Source of the DNA: Pseudomonas koreensis
GTDB taxonomy: Bacteria > Pseudomonadota > Gammaproteobacteria > Pseudomonadales > Pseudomonadaceae
Length of the DNA: 64,000 nt
Assembly: GCF_024169245.1 (NCBI RefSeq)
Contig: NZ_JALJWP010000001.1
Location: 434,001 to 498,000, forward strand
Direction: 5' to 3'
Below, in pieces: positions 48,483-57,495 of this stretch (its first letter is position 1; each line of letters begins with the position of its first letter). Position numbers and translations under genes: made by a program. A model generated the notes under the pieces. It was not told the origin of the DNA, did not search any database, and saw nothing but the letters and a program-made list of their open reading frames with translations.

Positions 48483-49088
48483 ATGATCAAACGCAATCTG
48501 CTGGTGATGGGCCTCGCCGTTCTGCTGAGCGCCTGCGGTTTCCAGTTGCGTGGTACCGGCACCAACGAACTGTCGATCAAGGAAATCGACCTGAGCGCGC
48601 GCAACGCGTACGGCGAAACCGTGACACAGCTGCGTCAGACGCTGGAATCCAGCGGCGTCAAGGTCTACAGCGGCGCGCCGTACAAGCTGTACCTGGCTGA
48701 CGAGCAGGAAAGCCAGCGCATCCTCAGCTATGCCGGTGCCGGCCGCACAGGCGAGTATCAGGTCAACACCGTGCTGAGCTATGACATCCGCGGCGAGAAG
48801 AACCTGTCCCTGCTTAGCGACAAACTTGAAGTACAGAAGGTGTTCATTCACGACGGCAACAACCTCGTCGGTTCCGACCAGGAAGCCAATGATGCCCGTC
48901 ATGAAATTCGCCGCGAGCTGGTCCAGCGCATGATGCTGCGCCTGTCGCAACTGACCCCGAGCCAGTTGCAGCAACTGCAGCAAACCGCCAACGACCGCGC
49001 CAAGGCTGAAGCCGATGCGCTGGAAGCGGCACAAAAGGCTGAGGCGGAAACGCCGCGTCAGTCGCCGCTCGAAATCCCGCAGCAGTAA
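48483..49088 (+). CDS. lptE: LPS-assembly lipoprotein LptE
   Basis: 201 residues. The lipobox LSAC (Cys 18) is followed by GFQLRGTG. The domain matches LptE (RlpB), the plug and partner of LptD at the outer membrane. The tail (about 160-201) is a Gln/Ala/Glu-rich helix. AAGGGGAG lies before the ATG. It is between leuS and holA on the same strand. Confidence 0.93.
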   Translation: MIKRNLLVMGLAVLLSACGFQLRGTGTNELSIKEIDLSARNAYGETVTQLRQTLESSGVKVYSGAPYKLYLADEQESQRILSYAGAGRTGEYQVNTVLSYDIRGEKNLSLLSDKLEVQKVFIHDGNNLVGSDQEANDARHEIRRELVQRMMLRLSQLTPSQLQQLQQTANDRAKAEADALEAAQKAEAETPRQSPLEIPQQ

Positions 49089-49094
49089 GACGGC

Positions 49095-49114
49095 CGGGGC
49101 GCTCAGGCGCCCCG
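49095..49114 (+). other. GC-rich hairpin between lptE and holA
   Basis: CGGGGCGC and GCGCCCCG with a TCAG loop, fourteen bases before the holA ATG. No T run. Its position may affect holA translation. Confidence 0.45.
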
Positions 49115-49127
49115 CTCGCCCTTCCTT

Positions 49128-50165
49128 ATGAAGCTCGCTCCCGCGCAACTCGGCAAACACCTGCAAGGCGCCCTCGCGCCGGTCTACATCATCAGCGGCG
49201 ATGACCCGTTACTGTGTCAGGAAGCCGCCGACGCCATCCGCACCGCTGCTCGTCAGCAAGGTTTCGACGAACGCCAGGTATTCGCCGCCGACGCCAATTT
49301 CGATTGGGGTACGTTGCTGCAGGCCGGTGCGAGCTTGTCGCTGTTCGCCGAAAAACGCCTGCTGGAACTGCGCCTGCCCTCAGGCAAGCCCGGCGACAAA
49401 GGTGCTGCGGCGCTGATCGAATATTGCTCGCGCCCCGCCGAGGACACGCTGCTGCTGATCAGCCTGCCCAAGCTCGATGGCAGTGCGCAGAAAACCAAGT
49501 GGGGCAAGGCGCTGGTCGAAGGCCAGCAAACCCAGTTCGTGCAGATCTGGCCGGTGGATGCCAATCAGCTGCCGAGCTGGATCCGTCAGCGTCTGTCGCA
49601 GGCCGGCCTGTCGGCCAGTCAGGACGCCGTCGAATTGATTGCCGCGCGTGTCGAAGGCAACCTCCTCGCCGCCGCTCAGGAAATCGAAAAGCTCAAGTTG
49701 ATGGCCGAAGGCGGGCAGATCACCGTCGAAACCGTGCAGGCCGCCGTGGCCGACAGTGCGCGGTTCGACGTGTTCGGCCTCACTGACGCGGTACTCAACG
49801 GCGAACCGGCCCACGCCTTGCGCATGCTTGAGGGTTTGCGCGGCGAAGGCGTCGAGCCGCCGGTGATCCTTTGGGCACTGGCGCGGGAGTTGCGTCTGCT
49901 GGCCAACATCTCCCTGCAATACAGCCAGGGCACTGCGCTGGACAAGTGCTTCAGCCAGTCGAAACCGCCGGTCTGGGACAAGCGCAAACCGCTGATGAGC
50001 AAGGCTCTGCAACGCTACTCGGCGCCACGCTGGGCGCAATTGTTGCTTGAAGCCCAGCGCATCGATGCGCAGATCAAGGGTCAGGCGGCGGGTTCGCCGT
50101 GGATGAGCCTGAGTCGTCTGGCTTTATTGATGTCAGGCCAGCGACTGTCATTGCCTGCTGAATAA
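49128..50165 (+). CDS. holA: DNA polymerase III delta subunit
   Basis: 345 residues. The N-terminus has YIISGDDPLLCQEAADAIR, a HolA signature. The clamp-loader wrench of the replisome. The ATG lacks a strong ribosome site and a hairpin lies just upstream, so coupling to lptE is possible. The TAA stop overlaps the first bases of the following REP. Confidence 0.93.
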   Translation: MKLAPAQLGKHLQGALAPVYIISGDDPLLCQEAADAIRTAARQQGFDERQVFAADANFDWGTLLQAGASLSLFAEKRLLELRLPSGKPGDKGAAALIEYCSRPAEDTLLLISLPKLDGSAQKTKWGKALVEGQQTQFVQIWPVDANQLPSWIRQRLSQAGLSASQDAVELIAARVEGNLLAAAQEIEKLKLMAEGGQITVETVQAAVADSARFDVFGLTDAVLNGEPAHALRMLEGLRGEGVEPPVILWALARELRLLANISLQYSQGTALDKCFSQSKPPVWDKRKPLMSKALQRYSAPRWAQLLLEAQRIDAQIKGQAAGSPWMSLSRLALLMSGQRLSLPAE

Positions 50166-50243
50166 GATCAAAAGATCGCAGCCTTCGGCAGCTCCTACAC
50201 CGATCCCTGTAGGAGCTGCGGCACGCTGCGATCTTTTGATCTT
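50164..50243. repeat. REP doublet (family B) overlapping the holA stop
   Basis: Arms 50164-50199 and 50209-50243, GATC ends outward, nine-base loop. Its first two bases are part of the holA TAA. Confidence 0.9.
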
Positions 50244-50340
50244 GTTTTCCTACAAACACTGCCCATATTTGTCCTATAGACAGATGCCCGACATCGGCAG
50301 ATTATTCCCCCCGCAAAACTCACCTCACCGAGAGAAGCTC

Positions 50341-50505
50341 ATGAGCAAAAAGCCAGCAAAGCATGGCCCCAACAAGGCCAAATCCATCGTCGCCCAGCCC
50401 TTGTTCCGCAGTCGTCAGGAACGACCAGCCAAGGGCAAAGGCAGCTACCGCCGCGAAGCCTTCCGGTCTGACAACCGGGAGGCTTTTTACTTTCTGGCTG
50501 CCTGA
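50341..50505 (+). CDS. arfA: Alternative ribosome-rescue factor ArfA
   Basis: 54 residues. PLFRSRQERPAKGKGSYRRE matches the conserved ArfA centre (PLFR-R...KGKGSY-R). ArfA recruits release factor RF2 to ribosomes stalled on non-stop messages when tmRNA is short. GAGAGAAG precedes ATG 50341. An intrinsic terminator lies inside the coding sequence, about 17 bases before the stop codon, so most transcripts should lack a stop; the truncated product would be about 49 residues. The last residues FYFLAA are therefore probably rarely made. Confidence 0.85.
   Translation: MSKKPAKHGPNKAKSIVAQPLFRSRQERPAKGKGSYRREAFRSDNREAFYFLAA
50456..50488 (+). terminator. Intrinsic terminator inside arfA
   Basis: AAGCCTTCCGGT (50456-50467) pairs with ACCGGGAGGCTT (50474-50485) through one T-G pair and a six-base loop, followed by TTT. 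It ends before the TGA at 50503-50505, leaving a non-stop message. Confidence 0.8.
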
Positions 50506-50566
50506 AGCGCACCACCCCCCGCTCATGTTAAGGTCTGCACCTGATTCGTTTCCCCTGGAACTGTGC

Positions 50567-51889
50567 ATGCCCCCAAGTCTTTCCCGTCGTTGGCCCGTGC
50601 GCCAATTGATCGCTGCCTCCAGCTTCATTCTGCTTGTCGCCTGCGCGGAAAAACCCACCGCTGCCGATGCACAACCGCTTCAAGCCGCCCCCGTGCCCAC
50701 GGCCCCAGCGATTATCCCGCCGGTAGTGCCGTCCGCCGATCCGCTCGATATTCAACCGACCCAGACTTTTGCCGAATGGCAGGCGGGTTTTCGCAAGGAC
50801 GCCCTCGCCGCCGGGGTTCGCCCTGAGCTGTTCGATCAGGCATTTGCCAATGTCAGCTTCGACGCCAGCGTGATTCGCGCCGATCGCAGTCAGCCAGAGT
50901 TTTCCCGGCCAGTATGGGAATATCTCGATGGCGCGCTGTCGCCGCTGCGCGTGCGCAAAGGCCAGGCATTGATCAATCAGTACGCCGACATTCTGCAGAG
51001 CATTGAGCAACGGTACGGCGTTGATCGCCAGGCACTGGTGTCGGTGTGGGGCATGGAAAGCAATTTCGGCCAGTTCCAGGGCAGCAAGTCGGTGATCAAC
51101 TCGCTGGCCACCCTCGCCTACGAAGGGCGTCGCCCGGGCTTTGCTCACGCCCAATTGATCGCCGCCCTGCAGATTCTGCAACAGGGCGATATCACCCCGG
51201 AGAAAATGCTCGGCTCCTGGGCCGGGGCAATGGGCCAGACCCAGTTCATCCCGACTACTTACAACACCCACGCCGTGGATTTCGACGGTGATGGTCGCCG
51301 CGATATCTGGGGCAGCCCCGCCGATGCTCTGGCCTCGACCGCACATTATCTGCAAAGCTCGGGCTGGCAGCGTGGTCAGCCGTGGGGGTTTGAAGTGCAA
51401 CTGCCGAGCAGCTTCAACTACACCCTGGCGGATGGCACGATTCGTAAAAGTGTTGCTGAATGGCGGCAACTGGGCGTGAGCCTGCCCAATGGTGCGCAGG
51501 TGCCAGCCGGGTCCGAACAACTGTCCGCTGCCCTGCTCTTGCCAGCCGGTTATCGTGGCCCGGCGTTTCTGGTCCTCGATAACTTCCGGGCGATCCTCAA
51601 GTACAACAATTCGTCATCGTATGCGTTGGCGGTGAGTCTGTTGTCGGAGCGATTCGAAGGCGCAGGCCTGATCAATGGCAACTGGCCGAAAGACGATCTG
51701 CCGCTAAGCCGCACCGAGCGCATCGAGCTGCAGACGCTGTTGAGCGCGCGTAACTACGATGCCGGCGCGGCTGACGGGATTATTGGCGCCAACACCCGCA
51801 AAGCGATTCGCAGCGCGCAGCAAGCGCTGGGGTGGCCGGCGGATGGTTATCCGACGCACAAGTTGCTTGAGAGCCTGCGTAGCCAATAG
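50567..51889 (+). CDS. Lytic murein transglycosylase, SltB3-like
   Basis: 440 residues. A lipoprotein-type signal ends near VAC (Cys 26). The MltB/Slt-B catalytic domain has E164 in VWGMESNFGQF and GSWAGAMGQTQFIP; a peptidoglycan-binding domain (about 380-440, YDAGAADGIIGANTRKAI) closes it. It matches P. aeruginosa SltB3 in position and layout. It cleaves glycan strands with 1,6-anhydro products. Confidence 0.9.
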   Translation: MPPSLSRRWPVRQLIAASSFILLVACAEKPTAADAQPLQAAPVPTAPAIIPPVVPSADPLDIQPTQTFAEWQAGFRKDALAAGVRPELFDQAFANVSFDASVIRADRSQPEFSRPVWEYLDGALSPLRVRKGQALINQYADILQSIEQRYGVDRQALVSVWGMESNFGQFQGSKSVINSLATLAYEGRRPGFAHAQLIAALQILQQGDITPEKMLGSWAGAMGQTQFIPTTYNTHAVDFDGDGRRDIWGSPADALASTAHYLQSSGWQRGQPWGFEVQLPSSFNYTLADGTIRKSVAEWRQLGVSLPNGAQVPAGSEQLSAALLLPAGYRGPAFLVLDNFRAILKYNNSSSYALAVSLLSERFEGAGLINGNWPKDDLPLSRTERIELQTLLSARNYDAGAADGIIGANTRKAIRSAQQALGWPADGYPTHKLLESLRSQ

Positions 51890-51894
51890 AACAA

Positions 51895-51977
51895 ATCAAA
51901 AGATCGCAGCCTTCGGCAGCTCCTACATGGGATTGACGAGCGTCCTGTAGGAGCTGCCGAAGGCTGCGATCTTTTGA
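51895..51977. repeat. REP doublet (family B), convergent gene ends
   Basis: Arms 51895-51927 and 51946-51977, GATC-type ends outward. It lies six bases after the transglycosylase stop and 12 bases beyond the ldcA-like stop on the other strand. Confidence 0.9.
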
Positions 51978-51989
51978 GCCTCACCCGAA

Positions 51990-52937
51990 TTATCGGATGA
52001 CCACATCCTGCTCCAGCAGCAACTCCTGCTTCCCCGCATCCAGGCGCACCAGCGCGCCCAACGGCAGCGTCAGGTTCGGGTCGCAATGACCACTGCGCCA
52101 GCCCGACAACACTGGGATCCGTAACGGCTCAAACGTCTGCTTGAGCAAGCGATTCAGCGCGCTCACATCCACCCCGGCGATGTCCCCGACCAGCACACCG
52201 CGCAGCCTCGCCAACTTGCCGGCCAGACGCATCTGGGTCAGCAGGCGGTCGATACGGTACAGCGGCTCGTTGATGTCCTCGATAAACAGAATCACCCCTT
52301 CGACATCAATTTCGTAGGGCGTGCCGAGAGTTGCAGCGATCATCGCCAGATTGCCGCCAAGCAACCGCCCGTGAGCAATGCCCGGTTCGACGGTTGATAG
52401 CGGATACGCCGCGGGATGGCTGAACACACTGCCCGTTTTCAGTTGCCCGCGCAGCATGGCGAAAAATGACGTAACGGTCGGCGGTTCCTTGTCGCCCAGC
52501 AGGTCGGCATTGAGTAGCGGGCCGTGAAAGGTCACAAACCCGGCATAGCGGCTGATGGCCAGATGCAGCGCGGTAATGTCGCTGTAGCCGACAAAGGGTT
52601 TGGCGTGACGGCTGAGCAGGTCGTAATCGATTCGGTCCAGCAGGCGCGGCGTGCCGTAGCCGCCGCGCAGGCAAATAATGGCGTCGACTTGAGGATCAGC
52701 GAACGCCGCGTGCAGATCGCGCAGACGCACGTCATCACTGCCGGCCAGATAGCCGTCCTTCTCGTAGACGCCCGGAAACACCTTCAGCCCATAGCCGCGG
52801 GCGCGCATCCATTGCAGCGCCTTATCGGTGTCCAGAGCACCCGGGCCGGCCGGTGCAATGACGCCGATCAGCCCTTCCGAGGGCAATGCGGGCACGGCCT
52901 TGTGCGGGCAGAGTGTATGGGTCGGTCGAATGGTCAT
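51990..52937 (-). CDS. ldcA: L,D-carboxypeptidase, S66 family
   Basis: 315 residues. The catalytic triad is S119 in FVGYSDITALH, E220 in LFIEDINEP and H284 in SGHCDPN. S66 enzymes remove the terminal D-Ala from tetrapeptides during murein recycling. ATG 52937 (MTIRPTH) has GGGAG upstream. Convergent with the lytic transglycosylase that makes its upstream substrate. Confidence 0.88.
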   Translation of the reverse strand: MTIRPTHTLCPHKAVPALPSEGLIGVIAPAGPGALDTDKALQWMRARGYGLKVFPGVYEKDGYLAGSDDVRLRDLHAAFADPQVDAIICLRGGYGTPRLLDRIDYDLLSRHAKPFVGYSDITALHLAISRYAGFVTFHGPLLNADLLGDKEPPTVTSFFAMLRGQLKTGSVFSHPAAYPLSTVEPGIAHGRLLGGNLAMIAATLGTPYEIDVEGVILFIEDINEPLYRIDRLLTQMRLAGKLARLRGVLVGDIAGVDVSALNRLLKQTFEPLRIPVLSGWRSGHCDPNLTLPLGALVRLDAGKQELLLEQDVVIR

Positions 52938-53052
52938 CCTTGGATCTCCCTGTGAATTGATGCTCACACATTAGTCAGGAACGTGAACAAACAGAAGAGG
53001 ATCAGTCACGCCGTGCATTGAAGGAAAAATCAGCAGCGAGTGTAAGTCAGGC

Positions 53053-53096
53053 AAAAAAATGCCCGCCGGGTATCAAACCTCGGCGGGCATTTTTTC
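53053..53096. terminator. Strong bidirectional terminator after lipA
   Basis: AATGCCCGCCG (about 53058-53068) pairs with CGGCGGGCATT (53081-53091), with A and T runs on either side, so it can terminate both strands. It ends the minus-strand lipA transcript, 11 bases after the stop. Confidence 0.88.
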
Positions 53097-53106
53097 GGGC
53101 GCTGAA

Positions 53107-54129
53107 TCAGGACCCCAGCAGCTCGGCCTTGACCAGCTTCGCCTGCTCGTCGGCGTGGTACGAGGAACGTACCAGCGGGCCCGACGCAACGTTCTTGAAG
53201 CCCATCTTGTAACCTTCTTCGGCGAACCAGGCGAAGGTGTCCGGGTGCACGAAACGCTGCACCGGCAAGTGGCTGCGCGACGGTTGCAGGTATTGGCCGA
53301 GGGTCAGCATGTCGATGTCATGTTCGCGCATGCGCTTCATGACTTCGATGACTTCCTCGTCGGTCTCGCCCAGACCCAGCATCAGGCCGGACTTGGTCGG
53401 GATATGCGGCATCATCTGCTTGAAGCGTTGCAGCAGGGTCAGCGACCACTGGTAATCCGAACCCGGGCGCGCAGCCTTGTACAGGCGCGGCACGGTTTCC
53501 AGGTTGTGGTTGAACACATCCGGCGGCTCGGCGGCGGTGATTTCCAGGGCGATGTCCATGCGGCCACGGTAGTCCGGGACCAGGGTTTCGAGCTGCACGT
53601 TCGGCGACAGTTTGCGGATTTCGCGGATGCAGTCGGCGAAGTGCTGGGCACCGCCGTCACGCAGGTCATCGCGGTCAACCGAAGTAATCACTACGTACTT
53701 GAGCTTGAGGTCGGCGATGGCGATGGCCAGGCTTTCCGGCTCGTTGACGTCCAGTGGCTTCGGACGACCGTGGCCAACGTCGCAGAACGGGCAGCGACGG
53801 GTGCAGATGTCGCCCATGATCATGAAGGTCGCGGTGCCGCCGGAGAAGCATTCGCCGAGGTTCGGGCAGGAGGCTTCTTCGCAGACGCTGTGCAGCTTGT
53901 GCTTGCGCAGCAGGCTCTTGATGCGGTCGACTTCCGGCGAAACCGGGATGCGCACGCGAATCCAGTCGGGTTTCTTCGGCAGTTCGGTAGTCGGGATGAT
54001 CTTGACCGGGATGCGTGCAACCTTCTCGGCGCCGCGCAGCTTGACGCCGGCTTCGACCTTGGGACGCGGGGCCGGGCGCTCGGTCACGTCGAGCGTCGGG
54101 ATCATGGTTTGCACTGCATCAGTAGTCAT
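53107..54129 (-). CDS. lipA: Lipoyl synthase
   Basis: 340 residues. Auxiliary-cluster Cys are in [12 protein letters not shown] and radical-SAM Cys in CTRRCPFC. It inserts two sulphurs into octanoyl-protein. ATG 54129 (MTTDAVQT) is used; the longer ORF runs into lipB. It follows lipB directly, with the lipB stop two bases away. Confidence 0.96.
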   Translation of the reverse strand: MTTDAVQTMIPTLDVTERPAPRPKVEAGVKLRGAEKVARIPVKIIPTTELPKKPDWIRVRIPVSPEVDRIKSLLRKHKLHSVCEEASCPNLGECFSGGTATFMIMGDICTRRCPFCDVGHGRPKPLDVNEPESLAIAIADLKLKYVVITSVDRDDLRDGGAQHFADCIREIRKLSPNVQLETLVPDYRGRMDIALEITAAEPPDVFNHNLETVPRLYKAARPGSDYQWSLTLLQRFKQMMPHIPTKSGLMLGLGETDEEVIEVMKRMREHDIDMLTLGQYLQPSRSHLPVQRFVHPDTFAWFAEEGYKMGFKNVASGPLVRSSYHADEQAKLVKAELLGS

Positions 54130-54130
54130 A

Positions 54131-54778
54131 TCAGTCGATTCCGCCCGTGAGGGTCGTCTGCTCAGCATAGTCGAGGTGTTTGACGAGCTGCGCGCGCAGC
54201 CGGGCACTTACCTCGGCAAATTCAATCGATCCTGCGTGATCGCTCAGCTGGGTCATGGCCAGCCCGGCGTAGCCGCAGGGATTAATCCGTCGAAACGGTT
54301 CCAGGTTCATATCCACGTTCAGGGCCAGGCCATGAAAGGAACAACCGTGGCGAATGCGCAAACCCAGAGAAGCGATTTTCGCTCCATCGACATACACGCC
54401 GGGAGCATCTGGCTTAGCCGCGGCGGTGACGCCGTAGCTGGCCAGCAGTTCGATCAGGCAGGCTTCCATGCGGCTGACCAGATCACGCACGCCGAAACCC
54501 AGCTTGCGCACATCCAGTAACAGATAGGCCACCAGTTGCCCGGGGCCATGATAAGTCACTTGGCCGCCACGATCGACCTGCACCACCGGAATATCTCCCG
54601 GCAGCAACAGGTGTTCAGCCTTGCCGGCCTGGCCCTGGGTGAACACCGGCGGGTGTTCGACGAGCCAGATTTCGTCGGCGGCAGCATTGCCGCGTTCGTT
54701 GGTAAAGCGTTGCATGGCATGCCAGACCGGCTCGTAAGCCATCTGGCCCAGCTCGCGAAAGCCCAGCGTGCCGTGCAT
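54131..54778 (-). CDS. lipB: Octanoyltransferase LipB
   Basis: 215 residues. Motifs: [25 protein letters not shown], the Lys in [11 protein letters not shown] and the catalytic Cys in INPCGYAGL. It moves octanoate from ACP to lipoyl domains. ATG 54778 shares a base with the ybeD stop (TGATG); GTG 54781 is the alternative. Confidence 0.95.
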   Translation of the reverse strand: MHGTLGFRELGQMAYEPVWHAMQRFTNERGNAAADEIWLVEHPPVFTQGQAGKAEHLLLPGDIPVVQVDRGGQVTYHGPGQLVAYLLLDVRKLGFGVRDLVSRMEACLIELLASYGVTAAAKPDAPGVYVDGAKIASLGLRIRHGCSFHGLALNVDMNLEPFRRINPCGYAGLAMTQLSDHAGSIEFAEVSARLRAQLVKHLDYAEQTTLTGGID

Positions 54779-55053
54779 CACAACACCATATGCACGAAGC
54801 CGGTCGCCCGCAGTTCGCTGTTGATGTTGTACAGCTGATCCTGATCGGTGGCGACGATGTGCAACTGAATGGTGGTGTATTTGCCGTTGGTGCTTTGACG
54901 CTCGTCGACGCGCTCATCATTGATGGTCGCGTGTTTCTTGACGATGTCGATGATCTTGTCTTTGTTGCCTACACCGGTATCGCTGATCACCTTGACGGGA
55001 TAGTCCGTGACAGGGAATTCGATCTTTGGCGCCTTTACTTCGGTATCGGTCAT
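54778..55053 (-). CDS. ybeD: DUF493 (YbeD-like) protein
   Basis: 91 residues. The ACT-like fold has [13 protein letters not shown] and [19 protein letters not shown]. Function unknown; it is conserved between dacC and lipB in many proteobacteria. ATG 55053 (MTDTEV) is used. Stop/start overlap with lipB implies coupling. Confidence 0.92.
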   Translation of the reverse strand: MTDTEVKAPKIEFPVTDYPVKVISDTGVGNKDKIIDIVKKHATINDERVDERQSTNGKYTTIQLHIVATDQDQLYNINSELRATGFVHMVL

Positions 55054-55091
55054 GGCGTAACGGCCTCTAGAGTGCAAGCCGTGGTAACGCA

Positions 55092-55124
55092 CATGGCCCC
55101 GCACCGGATCGGGGCGGGGCCATG
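55092..55124. other. Palindrome between dacC and ybeD
   Basis: CATGGCCCCGC (55092-55102) and GCGGGGCCATG (55114-55124) with an 11-base loop. No T run on the minus strand, so probably a processing or protective hairpin rather than a full terminator. Confidence 0.5.
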
Positions 55125-55139
55125 CAGGTCAACACTGAA

Positions 55140-56297
55140 TCAGTTGAACAAGCCGTAGAAGAATAGACGGATGCTATCCCACATGCGGCGGAAGATACCA
55201 CCCTCCTCGACGCCATCCAGAGCGATCAGGTCGGCGCTGTGCACCACCTTGTCTTCCAGTTTGACTTCGACTTTACCGATCACGTCGCCCTTGGCGATTG
55301 GCGCAACCAGTTGCGGGTTCATGGTCATGCTGGCAGCGAGCTTCTTCAGCTGGCCTTTTGGCAGAGTCATGGTCAGGTCCTGCGCCAAGCCGGCCTTGAC
55401 CTGGCTGGTGGTGCCTTTCCACACCGGCGCCTGCGCCAGTTCAGTGCCCTTCTGGTAGAAGGTCTGGGTTTCGAAGAAGCGGAAACCGTAGGTCAGCAGC
55501 TTCTGGGTTTCAGCGGCGCGAGCCACTTCGCTGTTGGTGCCGAACACCACGGCGATCAGACGCTGGCCGTCACGTACCGCTGAGGACACCATGCAGTAGC
55601 CGGCTTCATCGGTGTGGCCGGTTTTCAGACCGTCAACGGTCTTGTCGCGCCACAGCAGCAGGTTGCGGTTAGGCTGCTTGATGCCGTTCCAGAAGAACTC
55701 TTTCTGCGAGTAGATCGCATAGTGAGCCGGGTCTTCGTGGATGATCGCGCGGGCCAGGATCGCCATGTCGTGAGCGGACGAATAGTGCTCAGGGTTCGGC
55801 AGACCGGTCGGGTTCATGAAGTGGGTATTGGTCATGCCCAGTTCGGTGACGGTCTTGTTCATCAGGTCGGCGAATGCGTCTTCGCTGCCGGCGATGTGCT
55901 CGGCCAGGGCGACGCTGGCGTCGTTACCGGACTGGATGATGATGCCGTGCAGCAGGTCGCTGACAGTCACCTGCGAACCGACCTTGATAAACATCCGCGA
56001 ACCGCCGGTGCGCCAGGCGTTTTCGCTGACGGTCACCGGGTCGTTTTCACCGATCTGGCCGCGACGGATTTCCAGGGTCGCGATGTACGCGGTCATCAGC
56101 TTGGTCAGGCTGGCCGGTGGCAGACGCTGGTCGCCGTTGTTTTCGACCAGCACGTTGCCGCTGCTGGCATCCATCAGAACATAGGCCTTGGCGGCCAGTT
56201 GTGGTGGCGACGGCATCATCTCGGCCGCAAAGGCGGCTGGCGAGAGGAGCAGCGGGACTAGCAGACACAGGCGTTTGGCAAAGGTGGTGATGTTCAT
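55140..56297 (-). CDS. dacC: D-alanyl-D-alanine carboxypeptidase (PBP5/6 type)
   Basis: 385 residues. A signal peptide ends AAFA. The penicillin-binding motifs are SLTK (S63/K66), SGN (123-125) and KTG (225-227). The C-terminus has an amphipathic membrane anchor (IRLFFYGLFN). It trims pentapeptides in the periplasm. Next to rlpA and sltB1 in the elongation block. Confidence 0.94.
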   Translation of the reverse strand: MNITTFAKRLCLLVPLLLSPAAFAAEMMPSPPQLAAKAYVLMDASSGNVLVENNGDQRLPPASLTKLMTAYIATLEIRRGQIGENDPVTVSENAWRTGGSRMFIKVGSQVTVSDLLHGIIIQSGNDASVALAEHIAGSEDAFADLMNKTVTELGMTNTHFMNPTGLPNPEHYSSAHDMAILARAIIHEDPAHYAIYSQKEFFWNGIKQPNRNLLLWRDKTVDGLKTGHTDEAGYCMVSSAVRDGQRLIAVVFGTNSEVARAAETQKLLTYGFRFFETQTFYQKGTELAQAPVWKGTTSQVKAGLAQDLTMTLPKGQLKKLAASMTMNPQLVAPIAKGDVIGKVEVKLEDKVVHSADLIALDGVEEGGIFRRMWDSIRLFFYGLFN

Positions 56298-56484
56298 CCG
56301 TCTCTCGAAATCGCTAATGGAAACTTGCCCGAAGGCAAAACTTGTTCAGACAGCCTTCTAACGGGCCATCGCGTGTTCAGTTGCTCACTCCAGTCACCCT
56401 TGCCGGGCTTTTGTTCTTCGACGAGCCAGCAACCTGGTTCACCCCCCGAATACCGCAAGTGAACCGTCAATCAAGGTCTACGTA

Positions 56485-57495
56485 TTACTCGGTGACCACG
56501 CTGGGCGAACCCAGATTGGCCAGCCGCACACTGTTCTGCACCTGGGCGATTTCACCCGGCGAGCCGATCGGCCCCAGGCGTACCCGGTGCAGGGTCTGCT
56601 GATTGCGCACGATCGAGCTGATGAACACCGGTGCGCTCACCATCCCGCTGAGCTTCGACCTCAGCAGTTCGGCAGCGTCCGGGTTGGCGAACGCGCCCAC
56701 CTGCAGATACTGGCCAGACGCTGGTGCAGAAGCGTTTTTTTTTGCATCGATCTGCACGGGCACCACGGCCGCCGCGTGTTGCTGCGGTGGCGGCGTCCAC
56801 TGCTCGACGGTGCCGGCCGAAGCCGTAATCACTGGCGCGCTATTCTGCGCCACTTGCGGCTCGTTGAGCATCAGCGGCGCCGGACGGCCCTTGGCCGCCC
56901 ACCACTGCTGCGGATCGATGCCTTCGACCTTGACCCGTGCGGTACCGGTTTCGGCATAGCCGAGTTTCTTCGCCGCCGCGTAGGACAAGTCGATGATGCG
57001 ATCGGAGTAGAATGGCCCACGGTCGTTGACGCGCAGGATCACGGTCTTGTTGTTGTCCAGGTTGGTCACCCGAACGTAACTTGGCAGTGGCAAAGTCTTG
57101 TGCGCGGCACTCATGCCGTACAGGTCATACACTTCGCCGTTGGCGGTGTTCTGACCGTGGAACTTGGTGCCGTACCAGGACGCCGTGCCCGAGGCCACGT
57201 AGGTCTTGGATTCCTGCAAAGGAAAATAGGTCTTGCCCAGCACGGTGTACGGGTTGGCCTTGTACGGGCCGGTGTGCAGCGTCGGTGTCGCATCAGGAAT
57301 GCGCGAGACATCGACATCCCACCACGGCGCGCCGTCTTTGTGCGCGCGGTTGATGTCCAGGCCCGGTTGGGCGCGGACCGCGGTGGACGGGGTTTTCTGT
57401 GTCGGAGTGCGGCTGGTCGTGCAACTGGCGACCAGGACTGCCAACGCAGCGAAAGCCACCAGCTTCAGGGGTTTATTGTTAGGCAATGCCTGCAT
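56485..57495 (-). CDS. rlpA: Septal-ring lytic transglycosylase RlpA
   Basis: 336 residues. The lipobox is VASC (Cys 25). A double-psi beta-barrel has GTASWYGTKFHGQNTANGE and VRVNDRGPF; a SPOR domain (about 255-330, YLQVGAFANPDAAE) targets denuded glycan. Its ATG shares one base with the sltB1 stop (TAATG), so translation is coupled. Confidence 0.94.
   Translation of the reverse strand: MQALPNNKPLKLVAFAALAVLVASCTTSRTPTQKTPSTAVRAQPGLDINRAHKDGAPWWDVDVSRIPDATPTLHTGPYKANPYTVLGKTYFPLQESKTYVASGTASWYGTKFHGQNTANGEVYDLYGMSAAHKTLPLPSYVRVTNLDNNKTVILRVNDRGPFYSDRIIDLSYAAAKKLGYAETGTARVKVEGIDPQQWWAAKGRPAPLMLNEPQVAQNSAPVITASAGTVEQWTPPPQQHAAAVVPVQIDAKKNASAPASGQYLQVGAFANPDAAELLRSKLSGMVSAPVFISSIVRNQQTLHRVRLGPIGSPGEIAQVQNSVRLANLGSPSVVTE

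Noticed and set aside
56436..56465. Terminator after rlpA (GGTTCAC/GTGAACC)
   Set aside because: Seven-bp stem with a 16-base loop and no T run on the minus strand; too weak to call.
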